DNA of 64,000 bases from Saccopteryx bilineata. Its lineage: Eukaryota; Chordata; Mammalia; Chiroptera; Emballonuridae. The notes below the pieces were generated by a model. That model made no database searches, was not told where the DNA came from, and saw only the letters and a program-made list of their open reading frames with translations. Made by a program: the position numbers and the translations under genes. This document shows positions 10,169-21,380 of the stretch, one piece after another. The stretch covers positions 292,250,982 through 292,314,981 of the forward strand of contig NC_089490.1 of assembly GCF_036850765.1 (NCBI RefSeq), given 5' to 3'. Position 1 is the stretch's first letter. Every line of letters begins with the position of its first letter.

Positions 10169-12248
10169 TCCTGCCAGGCCCTGTGAGCTGGATGTTCATG
10201 TAACCTCAGAGGGGTTTGGATGGGGCTTGTGGCAGCGGACAGAGCGCCTACGGCAACCTATTGGATTTTGGTCCCAATTGTGGAAAGGTGCTGAAGTTCG
10301 TTACTCATTAGTAGAGAAGCAGCTGGCAGCTGTGTATGCTGCCCTCCTGGCAACTGAGAGTATTACAACCACAACACCAGTTACAGTCAAAACAACATAC
10401 CCTATAGCTGGATGGGTGAGAGATTGGGCAACTAAACCACGTAGTGGTATGGCCCAAATGTCTACCCTGGCCAAGTGGGGTGCCTATCTGCAACAACGCT
10501 GTGCTCTTAGCACCAGCCCATTGAGGGCAGAACTGCAGGAGGTCTTGGGTCCAGTCACCTATGCGACCTTAGAGTCAGGTGCAACTGGGGCTCAGGAGGC
10601 AGAACCTGAGGTCAGTCCTTACCAGGAGGGGCGGGTGCCCATCCCCGAAGATGCCTGGTATACTGATGGTTCCAGCAGGGGCCAACCTGCCAAATGGACA
10701 GCTATCGCCTTCCATCCAGCCACTGAGACTATTTGGATGGACACGGGTACAGGCCAAAGCAGCCAATGGGCAGAATTAAGAGCTGTTTGGCTAGTTGCCC
10801 ATAATGAACCTTCACCTCTGGTGATCTGTACTGACAGTTGGGCTGTCTATCGTGGACTGACCCTTTGGATTGCTACTTGGCACATTAACCAGTGGATGGT
10901 AATGCACCGTCCACTATGGGGTCAGGCCATGTGGCAGGACTTATGGGAAATAGGACACCAGAAGCAGGTGACAGTATATCATGTCACAGGGCATGCCCCT
11001 CTAGCCCATCCTGGGAATGATGAGGCAGATACGTTGGCAAGGGTGCGATGGTTGGAGACTGCACCTGCAGGTGATGTGGCACAGTGGCTCCACCGGCGCC
11101 TGCTCCATGCAGGACAGAAAACTATGTGGGCTACGGTTAAGGCTTGGAACTTGCCTGTGTCCTATGCAGAGGTACTTGCAGCCTGTGAGCAATGTGCAGT
11201 ATGTTCCAAGGAACACCCTCGGAGACCACTGGTGTCACCTGGACAGATCCAGAGGGGTCATGTCCCACTGACACGATGGCAGATAGACATCATTGGACCC
11301 TTACCAAAGTCAGAAGGGTACCAGTATGCAGTCACTTGTGTAGATACTGCCACCGGGCTGCTTGCTGCTTACCCCGCTCGTAATCCTGACCAGAGGGCAG
11401 TCATACAGGCTCTGGACCGCCTGAGTGCTGCATACGGGCGACCGCTGGTCCTTGAAAGTGACAATGGTACCCACTTCACTGGTTCAATGGTGAGACAATG
11501 GGCTCAAAAGCTGGGGGTGGACTGGAAGTACCATGTTCCCTACCACCCCCAGGCTGCTGGCATCATTGAGCGTTATAATGGACTCTTAAAGCAGGGACTG
11601 CGACAGGAGGGGGGCACCGGCTCTCTTACTGGATGGACACGCCGCTTATGGACAGTACTTCGGATTTTGAATGAGCGACCTCGATGGGGAAGCCCAGCTC
11701 CAGTAGAGGCCCTCCTGCATCGGACAGCTGCCCCTATTCAGTTGCAGATACGCACTAAGGACATTTTACTCAAGCCAGGTTTCGGACAGCAGGGCAACGT
11801 GCTCTTGCCTGCTCCAACAGCCCTTCTTAAAGGACAACGGCTTCAATGGACTTGGCCCTGGACTGTACAGGCCCCCCATCTGAGATGGGTGGCCTTGTTG
11901 GCACCATGGGGAAAGGGGCTAGAGGTGGACCTCCAGTTAACTCCTTGGGCAACCAGCACCTGGCCACCTAAGGTAGAAGTGTATTATCCCTTGAGTGCTC
12001 AAGGGGACAGCATTTTGAAGGGCACCTTTGTAATTTCTTTATGGCCAATAATGAGTTCTTCTATTTTACTACACATAGAACTAGCAGATGCTGGTGTATT
12101 GGCCAATAAGGTTTGGTACGCCCGCTCAGGGCGGCCTCTGGTGCCAGCTACAGTGCTGTCTGCAGATAAAACTCTGGCCTGTATTCTGCCAGAGGGAAGA
12201 GATTTGCCTCTCTTGGTGCCACTGACAGCTCTCTCATTTCGCCCATAG
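10130..12248 (+). pseudogene. pol: pol part 2: connection, RNase H and integrase, out of frame with part 1
   Basis: An open frame from 10119 (first ATG there) to TAG 12246-12248; homology to pol begins near 10130. Numbered from 10119: a connection domain, then RNase H with D183, E219, D239 and D304. Integrase follows: zinc-binding H325, H330, C356, C359, and the catalytic triad D390, D448, E484, with 35 residues between the last two (DD35E). A C-terminal tail of about 200 residues contains no dUTPase motif that I recognise, unlike some ERV-L elements. The catalytic residues are all present, so this half is lost only by the frameshift upstream. It has no start of its own that would be expected to work. 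Confidence 0.85.
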
Positions 12249-12366
12249 TTTTTGATCTGTTAATTCTATTGCTGTAGTTGGTACTATTTCTGTTTATGCA
12301 ATGTATCCTACTCTTTGCACAGTGACCATCATGGAAGATGCCTGTGGTTTAGATTGTAAAGCGAGC
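12249..12366 (+). other. short non-coding stretch where env would be
   Basis: Only about 120 bp lie between the pol stop and the polypurine tract. There is no env frame or remnant, so the element looks env-less by design rather than by decay. Confidence 0.75.
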
Positions 12367-12379
12367 AAAAGGGGTGGAA
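12367..12379 (+). promoter_or_regulatory. polypurine tract
   Basis: AAAAGGGGTGGAA directly precedes the TG of the 3' LTR, the normal place for plus-strand priming. One T interrupts the purines. Confidence 0.8.
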
Positions 12380-12902
12380 TGTTGGTCAAATAAGTTTGTA
12401 AACATGATATATATGTTTGCTCGCTTGTGACTTATAATGGGTGTGGGGGACAGGCTATAAGCAGGCCAGGTTGTTGTAGCCTGAGGTTTGGTTTTGGGAC
12501 TAAGCTTTTCCCCACACCCTTGACTGATTGTATGATCTGGGTGGTGCACTCTCATGAGAAATCCAATTATGCCTTGGATAAGTGACTTTGTATTGGAGAC
12601 TTCCTTGTTTGTATATTGGATTAAGGGATTTTGGTTTTCTACACTATAAAGTGGGACAGACCAGGAGCTCAGACACACAGTTCTTGCTATCACAATTGCA
12701 GGGGCTCCCCTGATCCCTTGCCCTTCATGGGAAGAGCTGGTTTTCTGCTTTTCCCTTGTCTTCTTTTGTGGTTTGCCTGTCTTGGTGAGACACCAATAAA
12801 TAGGATGGCCCCCCATCCTCTGACTCCGCCATTTTTATCGCCTGCCCGAATCCAATGGGAACCTGCATGTGAATGGTCACGATGACGGCTCCTGGCCTTA
12901 CA
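12380..12902 (+). mobile_element. 3' LTR of the class III provirus
   Basis: 523 bp, same ends as the 5' LTR. TATAAA at 12645-12650, AATAAA at 12795-12800. It is nearly identical to the 5' copy. Confidence 0.92.
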
Positions 12903-12907
12903 GTCTG

Positions 12908-13060
12908 ATAGACCTGCATGAAAAAAGTACTACTAAATGGGTAGCTTTAACCAATAGAAATATACTCTCTGAAAGTTCTGGAGGCTAGAAGTCTGAAATC
13001 AAGGTGCTGGCAAGCATTGGTTTCTTCTGAGGGCTGTAAGGCATCAGGGAGTTAGAATTC
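12908..13060 (+). repeat. middle piece of the ancient repeat split by the provirus
   Basis: It contains AGTTCTGGAGGCTAGAAGTC, then AATCAAGGTGCTGGCA, then TTCTTCTGAGGGCTGT. These are landmark phrases of an old, widely dispersed mammalian repeat whose beginning is at 6865-6883 and whose later half appears at about 15165-15425. Confidence 0.55.
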
Positions 13061-13206
13061 TAATCAAAGTCCTCCCCCAACCCAGAAAAGTACTCCAAAA
13101 AGGTATTAGAGAAATAACATAGTCTCATTGTTTAGTAATCATTAAGGCACACTGTGATACTTGAACAGACAATCCACTAAAAGTTTGCAAAGACAGAAAG
13201 AAATCT

Positions 13207-13577
13207 TCCCCTTTTAGAAAAATATCACATGATCTCACTTAGATATGGAATCTAATGAACAAAGTGAACTGAAGAATGGAATAGAGGCAGAGGCAGGATC
13301 ATGGGGAGCAAGCAGAGGGACAGCTGTCAGAGGGAAGGTAGATGAGAGGATGGGATCAGAGAAGGTGAAGGGATTAGTAAAATTATATATACATAACACA
13401 TAAATACAGATAACAGGACAGCAAAGCCCAGAGGGAAGGGGGGAGGGAGTTAGGGGGAGGAGGATCAGGGAGGTATAAGAAGGGACATGGGAGTGAGGGT
13501 GAGGGTGTTATATTGAGTGGGACACTTGAATCCATGTTAACACAAATTAAAATGAATAAAAAAAGAAAAAGAAAAAC
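13207..13577 (+). mobile_element. L1 3' end fragment
   Basis: Starts with the typical L1 phrase ATATCACATGATCTCACTTA, runs through a G-rich 3' UTR (GGAAGGGGGGAGGGAG), and ends AATAAAAAAAGAAAAAG. It is 5'-truncated; I see no clear target duplication. Confidence 0.75.
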
Positions 13578-14104
13578 ATACTCTAAACGCCCCCTACAAA
13601 AGAATGAAATCTTACCCTTTTAAATAAGCAAGAAGATACAACCCATTGCATTCATATTCTCAAGATAACCAATAACTAGTCCTAAAGGAAGAGGACTTCA
13701 CATCACCACTTTTTTACACCATATTCTAGATTCACATGGTAATGGGGGTGACCATCTCTGTTAGCTAATAGGCTTTATAAAGAGAAAAACAAACTTCTCA
13801 TATAGTTTTTGACAGGAACCAGTTTTGCTGGAGCAAGGTGCAGGTAGAAATTAGGCTACTCCACTTTCAGTGGGAGGGATACTAAGATATCAAAGAGATG
13901 TCTCCCAAGTCCTTAAAAAAAAAAAAGACATATCTGGTCATAGCACTGACAAAAAGCATATTTAGTGGTTACAATTATTTACATTTCAAAAAGACAGAGA
14001 AAATACATATATTGCAAGGTATCTAAGGTGCATGCTCTAAGGAAATGGAGGTGGATGAGAAGTCTTTTCCTTTATTTACAAGAGGGAGAATTAAGCCTCT
14101 ATAT
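13578..14104. other. unclassified AT-rich DNA
   Basis: No gene and no nameable repeat. Confidence 0.4.
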
Positions 14105-14450
14105 TTTTTAACTACAGTTTACATTCAATATTATTTTGTATTAGTTTTAGGTTTACAGCATAGTGATTAGACAGTCACATACTTTACAAAGTGTTCTCCT
14201 TGGTATTTCCAGTACCCACCTAGCACTGTACTTAGTTATTACAATACCATATATCCTATGCTATACTTCATATCCCCACAGCTATTCTGTAAAACCCGAT
14301 CTGCAGTTCTTAATCCCTTCATCCTTTTCACCTCCAACCCTTCTGCCATCTGGCAACTATCAGTCTTTCCTTAGTATGTTTAAGTCTGTTTCTCTTTTGT
14401 TTATCTGTTTATTTTTTCTATATTCCACATATAAGTAAATATATATGGTA
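14105..14450 (-). mobile_element. ancient L1 3' UTR, left part
   Basis: In this orientation it shows the landmark phrases of old mammalian L1 tails: GTTTTAGGTTTACAGCATAG, ATCTGGCAACTATCAGTC, ATTCCACATATAAG. It breaks at the TA where the Tigger element inserted. Remnants resume at 15113 (CTTTCTCTGTTGG). The 91-codon frame inside it is chance. Confidence 0.65.
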
Positions 14451-15110
14451 CAGGCAGCCCCTGGGTTATGAGTGAGTTGGGTTCTATAGCTTTGTTCTTC
14501 TGTGGAATTTGTTTGTAATTTGGAACAGATATATTTACCTACTAAATGCAACTTAGATGTTTGTCTTAACATAGTATTTATTTTTACCTTTCTGTGTATA
14601 TAAATACTTAAACATTTTCAAATACAACCTTAAACAATCTTGGATGATGCAGAAGATGATGGACTTCTTGGAGGGGATGGGACTGGTGTTGGAGAGTCAG
14701 GGCTTGACTCTGCCACTGGAGTCAATTTTTTGAAGTAGGCATCAAAGGAGGCTTGTATAGACCTTTTCTTTTTCTCATTATAAATGGCCCTGTAGAATCT
14801 CAGGCCTTTGGTAACTCTACAGTCAACTTTGGTGAACTTCTCTGAATCAAAATTTTGCTCCTCTCATTTTGCCATTCCTGCTTTAATGAGACAAAAAGCA
14901 TCAGCTAACTATTTTATAGAAAACTTTTTTGGTTCTGGAGTTTCTAGGTTCCTGTTTTCTTCCTAAATGCTCTCATCTGCAGTAGAGTAATTCTATGATA
15001 TCATTTTGACTGATGTCCAACTGCAGTTGATTACCAATAGCCTTTATGGTGCTCTGTTTGTAAGTATGAGTTGTATGTAAATCGGATGTTTGTAACTCAA
15101 GGACTTACTG
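14451..15110 (-). mobile_element. Tigger/pogo-type DNA transposon with transposase remnant
   Basis: Ends CAGGCAGCCCCTGGGTTATG and GTAACTCAAGGACTTACTG are imperfect inverted repeats, with TA on both sides (14449-14450, 15111-15112). On the minus strand, pieces of the C-terminal part of a pogo-type transposase can be read with stops: a FTKV block, FYRAIYNEKKK, ASFDAYFKKL, then a serine-proline-rich tail. So this is an internally deleted copy of an autonomous element. Old and inactive. Confidence 0.75.
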
Positions 15111-15164
15111 TATATATCTTTCTCTGTTGGTTTAGTCTCTTATTTTTTATTTGTATTTGTTCTG

Positions 15165-15425
15165 ATAGAGGGAAGAATTGGTTCCTTCTTTCTGTCTTGT
15201 AGATGACTATTTCTCCCTGTCTCTTTATATCATCTTTCTTCTTGCTTGTCTATCTGTGTCAAATTTCCTCTTTTCATAAGAACCTTAGTCATATTTGGTT
15301 AGATGCCACCCTAATAACTTCATTTTAACTTGAGTAGCTTTGTAAAGACCCTATCTCCAATTAAGTGCATAATCTGAGTTCCTGAGAGTTAGGACTACAA
15401 CATATAAATTATGGAGAGACAGAGT
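15165..15425 (+). repeat. right piece of the ancient repeat
   Basis: Contains CTAATAACTTCATTTTAACT, GTAAAGACCCTATCTCCAA and a phrase ending in CAACATATAAATT. These match the later half of the same old repeat as at 6865-6883 and 12908-13060. About 2.1 kb of L1 and Tigger sequence lies between this piece and the middle one. Confidence 0.5.
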
Positions 15426-15829
15426 TAAAAAATAACAAAATCATACTACCATCTGCAAGAATAAGAGACTGAAGAAATAGCATTACTCAAAGAGAATCAC
15501 AGATTATTGGCTGGACATTTTGATCAAGTAGGAAACAAGTTCAGAAAGGCAGAAAGAGTGAGAAGAAGGAAATAATGCCACTGCTATTTACAGGGAATCT
15601 CCAGTTCCTAAAGGCCTGCTGCAGGAAAAGAGGAATAAGAAAAAGAAAATGTTTTTGACCTTTTAAGTCATTATAACTTTATTAAATAACAAAATTAGAG
15701 AGAAATTTACAATTTGCATCTGAAGCCTGGAACGACTTGAAGTTGTTTTGATGGATGTTGTTAAAATTTCAGAAAAACACTTAATTGGTGAAATGTAAAT
15801 TAATAAGGTGGTCAAGTTTTTTATTTACT
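15426..15829. other. unclassified DNA
   Basis: No gene or nameable repeat. Confidence 0.4.
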
Positions 15830-16183
15830 TATTTTTTTATTTTCTATTTATTTATTTATTAACAGAGACAGTGAGAGAGTCAGAGAGAGGGATAGATAGG
15901 GACAGACAGAGAGAAATGGAGAGAGATGAGAATCATCTATCATCAGTTTTTCATGGCAACACCTTAGTTGTTCATTGATTGCTTTCTCATATGTGCCTTG
16001 ACTGTGGGCCTTCAGCAGACTGAGGAACCCCTTGCTCGAGGTAGCAACTTTGGGTCCAAGCTGGTGAGCTTTTGCTCAAACCAGACGAGGCTGCGTTCAA
16101 GCTGGTAACCTCAGGGTCTCAAACCCGGGTCCCTCCACATCCCAGTTCAATGCACTATCCACTGCACCACTGCCTGGTCAGGC
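15830..16183 (-). mobile_element. tRNA-derived bat SINE (Rhin-1 type)
   Basis: Minus-strand head GCCTGACCAGGCAGTGGTGC, body and pyrimidine tail as in the other copies. Flanks TGGTCAAGTTTTTTA (left) and TGGCCAACTTTTTTA (right) look like a target duplication with two changes, which suggests moderate age. Confidence 0.85.
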
Positions 16184-17221
16184 TGATGGCCAACTTTTTT
16201 ACAATGAAAAGGAGGACAAAAATAAATTGTAGAAAACAATATCATAAATAAAAAAATAATTTATTACTACAATAATACACTATAATATGATAAATGCATA
16301 ATAAAAATTTTTGAAAAAATTTGTAATATTTTATATTGTAATTATGCTTGTATGTCTTTAATTTTTAATAATAATTGTAAGAAAAAATTACTCATTTAAT
16401 AAAACTAAATATCAAACAAAACCACTAATTTGGAGTGATATTCAGGTGTATTTATCATTTTCTAACTTAAAAAAGTTTGTTTTATGCAACTATTAAATCA
16501 AAATGTGTTATTAACAGGTATAGTTTGAGGTTAGATTTCAACTTTAAAACTCAAATTTCAGGGAAATACTTGTAAATAAAATTATATGTGTTTGGAAATT
16601 ATTAAATAGATAATGAATTAATAAAATATGAATTGTGCTTACCTGTCTGATTGAATATTCACTGAGAAAGAAATAATTGTGAGTCTACAATGTCGTATGT
16701 CCTGTGTTGTGTTTCAGTAAGAAGTGCACAAAGCCATTTGCACGCTAGGTATATTGCATGCTCTCCCAAGGTCTCCCGTGTGGAATGCATGCATCTCATA
16801 ATCATGTCTCGCTACACTGTACTAGTCCTTGATGAATTGTCATGTTAAATACAAATATCAATACATCACATTACATGCAATGGATCCACTCTGCATTGAT
16901 TGAATACAGACATTTACAGATTAGTCTTCCAATATCAAAAAGAAGGACATGTAGGAGGACACTTTTAGAGGGAGGACGGAATTTACAAAAGAAGGATTGT
17001 CCTCCTTAAAGGAGGACTATTGGTTACCTTAAAATTAAGAATCTTAAAGCAATGACTTACTCCCAGATGCCTGTGATAACTATTCTGTCCTGAGGCAAGT
17101 AAAGACTCCTTAGGTGTTAATGTATTTGTAGTCCTCTGAGAAAAGTATTTTTACTTCTTACTTCATGCTTGATAAAAGCAAGATAAGAAAAATCCATCTA
17201 TTCTTTACCAAGAGCATCAAT
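16184..17221. other. AT-rich DNA, no gene seen
   Basis: Over 1 kb of mostly A+T sequence without usable open frames. I could not assign it to a repeat family. Confidence 0.45.
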
Positions 17222-17629
17222 AGTCCTGGATATTTTTAATCTTATTTTTATTGATTTTAATGCAGTGACATTGATAAATCAGGGTACATATGTTCCGAGA
17301 AAACATCTCCAGATTATTTTGACCTTTGATTATGCTGCATACCACTCACTCAAAGTCAAATCATCCTCCATCACCTTCTATCTGGTTTTCTTTGTGCCCC
17401 TACCCTCCCCCCACTCCCTACCTCTCCTTTTCTTGTCCATGTCTCTGAGTCTCATTTTTATGTCCCATCTATGCATTGGTTCATATAGTTCTTAGTTTTT
17501 TCATGTTTATAGCAGCATTGTTCACAATAGCAAAGATCTGGAAACAGCCCAAGTGTCCATCAGAGGACGAGTGGATTAAAAAGCTTTGGTATATATATAC
17601 TATGGAATCTACTCAGTCCTGGATATTTT
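17222..17629. repeat. target-site duplication of the inverted L1
   Basis: AGTCCTGGATATTTT at 17222-17236 and again at 17615-17629, 15 bp, perfect. Confidence 0.85.
17237..17614 (-). mobile_element. L1 insertion with 5' inversion (twin priming)
   Basis: The left two thirds (17237 to about 17498) is L1 3' UTR in minus orientation, beginning with the T-rich complement of the poly(A) end. From about 17505 to 17614 the sequence turns round: the plus strand codes FIAALFT-like L1 ORF2 C-terminal residues (IAALFTIAK, WKQPKCPSEDEWIKKLWYIYTME). A perfect 15-bp duplication encloses both parts, so it is one insertion. This is the hallmark of twin-primed reverse transcription. Confidence 0.85.
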
Positions 17630-20585
17630 ATAGATATACTAGTAGAGAAACTTGAAAAACATGACTGAAATTTTCTATGCAATTCTCATCTCTGGTTGTT
17701 GAAAGTACCAGAATGGAATATTTATTCCATTCTGAAGTAACTAAAATTTACTCAAAGTACAATTATGTCAACTAAATTCAGGACTAAGCCACGATTCAGA
17801 GATTTTGAATCTGAGTTTTTGTTTGAAATGCACTGAGTGAGCATGGAGCCAACTCTCCATTCCCTGTATCCAACTGGGTAATGACATCAGTAAGAACTAT
17901 GGTAAGTAAATAGTCACATTCATTCCCCTGTGAAACCCAGGGTTTCAGCTAGCTAGTGTCTTTAACTCAAAATCTGAGTAGAAAAATTCCCACCCAGACA
18001 TAAACTTAGGGAAGTGTCAAATCAGGGATCAAGTAAAGCTATGAATACAGTGGGAAACCAGAGTAAACATAAGTGAAAAAAAAATGGGTCAGAACAATTG
18101 ATAAAGTAAAAGATAGCAGTATATACAAGGACTAACTGCAAGTGTTAAGATATGTAACCAGGAAATAAGAGCAGAAAATAACAGGTAGAGAGCAAACCAT
18201 AAAACGTTTACAATAATGTCTAAAAGGGATTATTATAACTGAAGTTTAAATGGAAAGAAATGCATATCCTGGAGGTTTGTATTAATTTAATTTTAAAAAT
18301 GTAATTCAGTATTTGCAGCTGCTATATTGTATGTATATGTATGGATGACTACCACAGAATCTGGAGAACATTAAAATAAAATATTTTATTTATATTTTAG
18401 ATTAAATAAAATATATTAAAATAATATACTAATTTTATAATTGAAAAATACTTTTGAATCTAAGTTAACTATGAGGTTCCAGTACACATAAATAACAGAA
18501 TTAACAATATGATCATAATACAATGTACAATTTGAATATGTTATTGCATAAAATATAAATATACTAAAAGCAAACTGCTTTCTGTTCTTCATATTCTATA
18601 ATCTGGTATATATCTCAGTTATTCTGAGAGTGTGATTTTAAGGAAAAACGACTTTATATCATAATAATTAGCTATCTAAAAAGGTAAGCTAAATCTTAAT
18701 TAATTTACTTGAATGCATATTTGGGATTAGTTATTAACTAGAAAAAGCATGTCAGAGAATAACTTAATTAAAAGATATATACTGTGACTTTGTAACATGT
18801 ATATGTAAGTACATACACATATAAACATATGCATACATATTTATTTACATACATATAAACATGAATTTTAATTATTTCTGACCTGCAATGTAGAAATTAA
18901 TTTCTAAATACATCTAATATGTAGAAAGATGAAACATGTTCTAGTTTTAAATAGATACAATGGTGATTTTGTTGGCCTTCACTTCCCTGCAGAGAATTTT
19001 TTTAATGGTCTCTAAGAAAAGATAATGATGCTGTATCCCTGAGAATCTCATCTTGAGAGAGCACAAGATTACAGTTTTTAAATGATAATGAATTTGAATT
19101 AAATTTTGGCACAGTAATGAGTTTGCAACATTTCATTCTTTGTCCTTGCTTCAATCTCTGTTTTGAAAAGAAAGGATAGACTGTTAACAGCTGATATTGT
19201 CAGAGGAAATAATGGTAATATAGACATCTTTTCTGAGGGATTTTGACAGAATGTGTACCATGGAAACAATCTCTCAGCAACAAAATAGTCCAAACTGGGA
19301 ACTAATCCCTAAGTCTACTAACCCTTTTCACATATACTTTTGTGATTTTCTTTAAGCTATTTTAATTTTTTCATTAAAGAAACTCCGGGGATAAAAATCT
19401 ATGACTGTATTAATACTGTATTCTATTTGAGTTAGAAAATTAAACCACAGAATTATGGCTTTAAATGTTCCTTTAGAAATAATCAAGAGTAGCACATTCA
19501 TTGGAAATAGGAGGAAAACGAGATCCAGTATGCCCATATGTGTTGCCCAAGGCCAAGTACCTAGTGACTGGCACAGCCTCCAGGGAAATATGTTTTCCTA
19601 ATTCCTTCTCAAGGGCTATTTTACTCTAGCTGTAACAAATATAGACTGTAAATTGAGGGTTTATCCATATAATTAGAAATAAATTAAAATTTTAAACAGT
19701 ATGCATTAATAAAAAATGGACTTGATTCTAGAAAGTATTTCCCTTATGAAATATTTTTATTAATTTGATTTTAAAAAATTTATGTTGATTAGAAGTGACA
19801 ATTTTAAAATTCTAGTAAAAATATCACTTAATATCTATGATATTTGGTTTATTAAATATTATATCATATTGGGTTTTTTTATACGACAACATAGAAAATG
19901 ATTATGTAAAAGAAGCTCCTCACCTTACTGTCAACTGTACAAAGAACTTGCTTCAAATTAGACCTTTAGAAAAAAAGATACTTGATTAATAGTTTATGAA
20001 CAATTTTTGAAAAAATAAGTATTTCCTCAATAGATAGATATATCATCCACCTAAAAATGCTTGGTTACTTGATGTTAATTTATTTCATATTTTTTTATGT
20101 ATCATGTATTTTTTTTATATGAGCAGCTGCCATCTGTTCAAACAAAACAAACTAACAAAAAGATTTCAGAATCCTCTTTTAGCTTGTACAATTCTGAACA
20201 ATTGGTTCCAGAATTGCCTCTGGCACCTTGCTTCTAAAAAAAAAAGAGAGAGAGAACATGCTTTAGTTAGTTTAAAACCAGAATACTTCCAGTAAGTCTG
20301 TGATGGCCCTGTCTTCGGGGAAGTATTGTACAGTATACTCTAAGAAGCACTATCACTCTACATCATTGTCTCTGAATATTTCCATTCACTAATTCTCTCA
20401 AGTAGTATTTGAAGAGAACAGTCAATGGGCTCAATCTAAAGTTGAGAGTAGTGGGATAATTGTGAGAAAAGCATGCAGGTTTCCTATGGAATCTCAATCT
20501 AATGGGATTGACAGTAAGCTACCAAATAATCAGAGAAATTAACAAATACATGTAAAATACCATAGCTCTGATGAAAATAGCATGT
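17630..20585. other. long AT-rich stretch, no gene seen
   Basis: About 3 kb with no coding frame that I can support. Low-complexity alternation of ACATA/CATATA occurs near 18790-18860. No splice-flanked exon pattern is evident. Confidence 0.45.
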
Positions 20586-21380
20586 GTTGAATAACCTTGA
20601 AATGGTGTAAGAGGGGGAGTTGATCATTTCAGGTAGATCAGAAAGCATCTCTGAAGATGTGACTTTAAATTAAAATTGTAAAGTACAATTTCACATGTGG
20701 AAGGATGTGTGAGGCAGAATGAAAAAGGATCCCAGGCAATGGAGACAACAACTGGAATTATCTTTGAACAGAGGCAAGTCACATTTGCAAAAATATAAAA
20801 AGGACAGATTGGCTGGTGTCCAGAGAGAATAGGGAGTGTATTTGAGGCAAAACTCGAGAGGTTTCTATGTACCGCTAAACAGTTTAAGAACAATTAGTTT
20901 GCAAGGACTTTTGCTTTTAATTTAATTTTTAAGAATATGGAATGACAAGATTTTAACTTTGTAAAAGTAAACTTCATGAAGGATAAACAAAATCATTTGG
21001 AAAAGGTTTACTTGGAGACAAGTTAAAAGATTTGCTGAACTCCAAGAATGATATGAAGTAACTTGGAGCAAGAAGGTAGTTTTGCATGTGGAAAGAAGTA
21101 GACAGGTTTGAACAGTATTTAGGAGAAAAAGAAATTGACAGGAATGTGGTGATGGGTTAGGTAATCAACACTGCAAGAGCGTGTGATATTCTGGGTTTTG
21201 GCTTATCTAACTGATTAAATTGGTTCGTTTACTAAGATAGGGAATGCTGGCAGATATGATTTTGAGGAGTAGAAGGTTTACGACTTCAGTTTGGTCTTGT
21301 TGAGTTTAATTTGCCTTTGAGCCATCCAAAGGGTAATTCAAGTAGGCATATGGGATGTAGTCTACAGCAAAGAGTATATT
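20586..21380 (+). repeat. probable ancient interspersed repeat, family not named
   Basis: The phrases GGAATGTGGTGATGGGTTAG and TTGTTGAGTTTAATTTGCCTTTGAG followed by GCCATCC resemble an old mammalian repeat I have seen with GTTGAGTTTGAGGTGCC. Very decayed. No coding capacity. Confidence 0.3.

Larger units (their letters stand above)
6884..12902 (+). mobile_element. near-complete young class III (ERV-L/HERV-S-like) provirus without env
   Basis: Layout: 5' LTR, primer site, gag, in-frame TAG, protease-RT, RNase H-integrase, polypurine tract, 3' LTR, with a 5-bp target duplication. The two LTRs differ by three substitutions and three small indels over 523 bp. Class III is inferred from the tRNA-Ser-like primer site, a Gag lacking any CCHC zinc knuckle, the YIDD reverse transcriptase motif with an LPQGYLHSP block, and the absence of env: only about 130 bp separate the pol stop and the 3' LTR. 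Visible lesions are one frameshift near 10130 and Asp in place of the expected Gly in the protease DTG motif. Base composition is clearly more GC-rich than the surroundings. Confidence 0.9.
6879..12907. repeat. GTCTG target-site duplication of the class III provirus
   Basis: GTCTG at 6879-6883 touches the TG start of the 5' LTR, and GTCTG at 12903-12907 follows the CA end of the 3' LTR. The match is perfect, so this is one insertion event with no later exchange between elements. Confidence 0.92.

Noticed and set aside
12249..12379. Hidden env or accessory gene after pol of the class III provirus
   Set aside because: Only about 130 bp, no meaningful frame.
14163..14438. 91-codon frame with hydrophobic product
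   Set aside because: It is antisense L1 3' UTR sequence recognised by its landmark phrases.
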